This document shows positions 6,097-8,642 of a stretch of DNA of 8,642 nucleotides, piece by piece (the stretch's first letter is position 1; each line of letters begins with the position of its first letter). The stretch covers positions 1 through 8,642 of the forward strand of contig JAQVTZ010000080.1 of the NCBI GenBank assembly GCA_028699795.1. The letters run 5' to 3'. The position numbers and the translations under genes are program-made. The notes beneath the pieces were generated by a model. The model was given only the letters and a program-made list of their open reading frames with translations. It was not told the origin of the DNA and did no database searches. This DNA is from Clostridia bacterium. GTDB taxonomy: Bacteria > Bacillota > Clostridia > Christensenellales > DTU072.

Positions 6097-8642
6097 TACT
6101 CTACCGAAAACCAGTCGCATCCGCTTTTTGCCTCCGCGATAAGAGGCACCTTGAGTTCGACGGCGGATTGCATACAGTTTACCAAGAGTTTTTTTACCTC
6201 TTCCTTTTCTTCCAATGGCGCATCGATGACGAGTTCGTCATGGACCTGCAGGATTAGTTTTGCCTTGTATCCGCCTTCTTCCAACGCTTTATGCACCTTG
6301 AGCATCGCCAATTTGATGATATCGGAAGCCGAGCCTTGTAAGGGCATATTCATAGCTGCGCGTTCGCCGAAGTTGCGGATATTGCGATTGGGAGAGCGCA
6401 ATTCCGGAAAGAATCGGATTCGTCCCGCAAGCGTCTTGATATAGCCGTGTTGTTTGGCATACGCCACATTCTGATCCATAAATTCCTTTACGCCGGGGTA
6501 GGTAAGAAAGTATTTCATGATAAACTGTTTGGCGTTCTGTACCGAGATCCCCGTATTGCGGGCAAGTCCGAAGTTACTGATACCGTAAATAATGCCAAAG
6601 TTGACGGCCTTTGCGTCGCGGCGCATACTCTTGGTAACCTTTTCGATGGGCGTATCGAATATTTTGGACGCAGTAAGCGTGTGAATATCGATATTCTCGT
6701 TGTAAGCGCGTACCAATTCGGTATCAAGCGAAAAATGCGCAAGCAATCTTAATTCTATCTGCGAATAATCCGCGCTGATGAGAAGGTTCCCCTCGGAAGG
6801 CACAAACATTTTGCGGATGTTGCGGCCTTCTTCGTGCCGTATCGGGATATTTTGAAGGTTGGGCTCGTTGGAGGACAACCTCCCCGTAGTAGTATGGCAT
6901 TGGCGGAACACGGTATGCACCTTGCCACTCACGGGGTCGGATACCGCCCTCATACCATTTAAATAAGTAGACTGTAGTTTTGTTAGCGTACGATAGCGCA
7001 AAATTACTTCGATAATGGGATGATCCAATTCTTCCAACACTTCCGCCGCTACCGAATAAGAAGTTTTGCCTTTGGTTTTTTTGAGAGGATGAAGTCCCAA
7101 TTTCTCAAACAATACCGTCGCCAGTTGCTGCGGAGAATTGAGATTGAACACTTCGCCCGCAATAGCATACACCGTGTTTTGCAAAGAGACCAGTTCTTCG
7201 GAATACCTGTCCGATAATTCTTTTAACATTTCCGCGTCTATTTTGAATCCCGCGGTTTCCATGTCGTACAGTACCTTGATAAGCGGCAATTCGAGTTCGT
7301 AATAGAGTTTGTTGAGTTCGAGTTCGGACATTCTTTTGTCCGCGGCTTCGTTCAGCCTGAAAATGGCGGCGGCGCAAGCCGAACCCAAGCCATTGCTTTC
7401 GGCAAGCTCTTTTAAGTCTTTCGGGATGCGGTTGACATCGTTAAGATAGGTTTTAAGAAGAATATCCTCATACGGCGGTTTGATGGTGATGCCGTAGGCG
7501 GCAAAGCGCCGCATCAGGCTTTTTACATCGAACATTAGCTTGGTTGCGTCACCTTCCAACACCTCGCGGAAGCACTGCAACGCCTCTTCAAACGCCATAC
7601 CTTCGTCTATGAGACTGAGCGCGGGCTCGATATAATATTCTTTGCTGTCGTCGAAAGCAAAAGCGATATTTCCACTAAAATCAAGCGCGATTGTTTTTGT
7701 CTTTTGCGAAAGCAAAGCGCAAAGCTCCTTCTTATCCGTTATTTTAATGCGTTCAGGTTCAAATTCTTGCATCGGATTTTGCGGCGACGGCTCTTTTTCG
7801 CTAAAAGGAGGTTCGGTTACGGTATTTTTGAATCTGCCTATCAGCGAGCGGCATTCCAGCCTGCTCAAATGTTCATAAAACGCCTGCGGAAAACTTTCGT
7901 TGTAGACAAGGTCGTCCAAACTACACTCTATCGGCACTTCGGTATCTATGGTAGCGAGCTTTTTAGAAAGATAGACCAACTCTTTGTTTTCGATTAGCCT
8001 TTCTTGCAGTTTGCCTTTTAACTCGTCGATGTGCGCATAGAGGTTGTCGATATCGCCGTACTCTTTTAAAAGCGAATGCGCGGTTTTTTCTCCCACACCG
8101 GGGCAACCGGGAATATTATCCGACGAGTCCCCCGCAAGAGCCTTGTATTCTATTACTTTTTGGGGCGTCATACCGTCTTGGGCAAGCGACTCGAGATTAT
8201 AAATTTTGATATCGGTTACGCCTCTTCTCGTGTTGTAAACAGTTGTATTGTAATCCACAAGTTGAAGCACATCCTTGTCGCCGCTGACGATAACGGTGTC
8301 ATAATCGAAGCGTTTCCCCAGCGTACCGATAATATCGTCTGCCTCATAGCCCTCTTTTTGGAGAATTTTGATATTCATTTCTTCCAAAAGTTCGCGCAAA
8401 ATATGGAGTTGTGACGCTAGCTCATCGGGCATCGGTTTACGGGTCGCCTTATATTTGTCATACATATTATGTCGGAAAGTAGGTTGTTTGAGGTCAAATA
8501 CCGCGCCGATATGCGTCGGGCGATGCTCGCTTATCAGCCTTGCTAGCATCGACAAATACCCGTAAACGGCATTGGTAAATACCCCGTCCCTTGTGGTCAT
8601 GGGCGGTATCGCGTAGAACGCTCTGTTAATTAAGCTGTTGCT
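6096..8642 (-). CDS. polA: DNA polymerase I (5' partial)
   Basis: The frame stays open to the right edge: before the Met at 8600 it reads SNSLINRAFYAIPP, the canonical PolA start after M-x(4)-I-D, so only about seven codons are missing and 8600 is not the true start. Counting from that Met, the 5'-nuclease has EADD (86-89), SGDKD (106-110) and GDSSDN (157-162), all intact. Residues about 285-400 are a 3'-5' exonuclease-like domain lacking its catalytic carboxylates (DFSG at 307-310 instead of DxE). The polymerase has TTGRLSSNEPNLQNIP (571-586), motif A DYSQIELR (611-618), the O-helix RRDAKAVNFGIIYG (660-673) with Phe668, and motif C VHDE (786-789); catalytic Asp611 and Asp788 are present. Role: Okazaki-fragment processing and gap filling, without proofreading, as in Bacillus and Thermus enzymes. 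It heads the polA-coaE-dinB operon; its promoter is outside the window. Confidence 0.97.
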   Translation of the reverse strand, partial: SNSLINRAFYAIPPMTTRDGVFTNAVYGYLSMLARLISEHRPTHIGAVFDLKQPTFRHNMYDKYKATRKPMPDELASQLHILRELLEEMNIKILQKEGYEADDIIGTLGKRFDYDTVIVSGDKDVLQLVDYNTTVYNTRRGVTDIKIYNLESLAQDGMTPQKVIEYKALAGDSSDNIPGCPGVGEKTAHSLLKEYGDIDNLYAHIDELKGKLQERLIENKELVYLSKKLATIDTEVPIECSLDDLVYNESFPQAFYEHLSRLECRSLIGRFKNTVTEPPFSEKEPSPQNPMQEFEPERIKITDKKELCALLSQKTKTIALDFSGNIAFAFDDSKEYYIEPALSLIDEGMAFEEALQCFREVLEGDATKLMFDVKSLMRRFAAYGITIKPPYEDILLKTYLNDVNRIPKDLKELAESNGLGSACAAAIFRLNEAADKRMSELELNKLYYELELPLIKVLYDMETAGFKIDAEMLKELSDRYSEELVSLQNTVYAIAGEVFNLNSPQQLATVLFEKLGLHPLKKTKGKTSYSVAAEVLEELDHPIIEVILRYRTLTKLQSTYLNGMRAVSDPVSGKVHTVFRQCHTTTGRLSSNEPNLQNIPIRHEEGRNIRKMFVPSEGNLLISADYSQIELRLLAHFSLDTELVRAYNENIDIHTLTASKIFDTPIEKVTKSMRRDAKAVNFGIIYGISNFGLARNTGISVQNAKQFIMKYFLTYPGVKEFMDQNVAYAKQHGYIKTLAGRIRFFPELRSPNRNIRNFGERAAMNMPLQGSASDIIKLAMLKVHKALEEGGYKAKLILQVHDELVIDAPLEEKEEVKKLLVNCMQSAVELKVPLIAEAKSGCDWFSVE

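Noticed and set aside
5571..6257. Open frame of 228 codons on the plus strand opposite coaE and the end of polA
   Set aside because: It runs antisense to two firmly identified genes, has low-complexity Ser/Phe/Ala-rich content and no recognisable domain; it is a codon-bias shadow.
8598..8600. ATG (minus strand, 8600) as the polA start
   Set aside because: The 14 codons upstream in frame encode the conserved PolA N-terminus, so the true start is a few codons beyond the window.

Overview
The window reads as chromosomal DNA of a Gram-positive, clostridia-like bacterium of moderate GC content. The evidence is strong purine-rich Shine-Dalgarno sequences (AAGGAG-type), a pol I gene followed directly by coaE, a lipoprotein ApbE next to a NusG-domain-II protein and a Gx-type membrane protein, and ordinary TGA stops. 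The lineage is an inference; no rRNA or other marker is present. Gene packing is extreme: there is no intergenic gap above 16 bases, no tRNA, rRNA, CRISPR array or insertion sequence was seen, and no convincing promoter or terminator could be found.

Left half (about 1-4249, plus strand): five co-directional genes. First is the C-terminal part of a large superfamily-1 helicase that ends in a Vsr/MTES_1575-like nuclease domain; its N-terminus lies beyond the left edge. After 16 bases comes a DegV-family fatty-acid-binding protein. Then follow three overlapping, probably translationally coupled genes: an ApbE-type FMN transferase lipoprotein, a small membrane-anchored NusG-domain-II protein and a Gx-family integral membrane protein. 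These three resemble the accessory part of extracytosolic flavin-based electron-transfer loci (ApbE/FmnB, EetA, EetB). No flavinylated electron carrier is visible in the window.

Right half (4252-8642, minus strand): a DNA-replication/repair and cofactor operon, transcribed polA, coaE, dinB. polA (DNA polymerase I) is cut off at the right edge by only a few codons. coaE (dephospho-CoA kinase) starts 13 bases after polA. dinB (Y-family translesion polymerase) overlaps coaE by 8 bases.

The two gene blocks converge at 4249/4252, where only two bases separate the stop codons and no obvious bidirectional terminator exists. The points most worth a second look are the helicase's nuclease domain, which has lost its usual first catalytic aspartate, the compact flavinylation-associated trio with no visible target, the altered ApbE substrate-side motif, and the two DNA polymerases sharing one operon. 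I found no clearly new system; most genes belong to known families.
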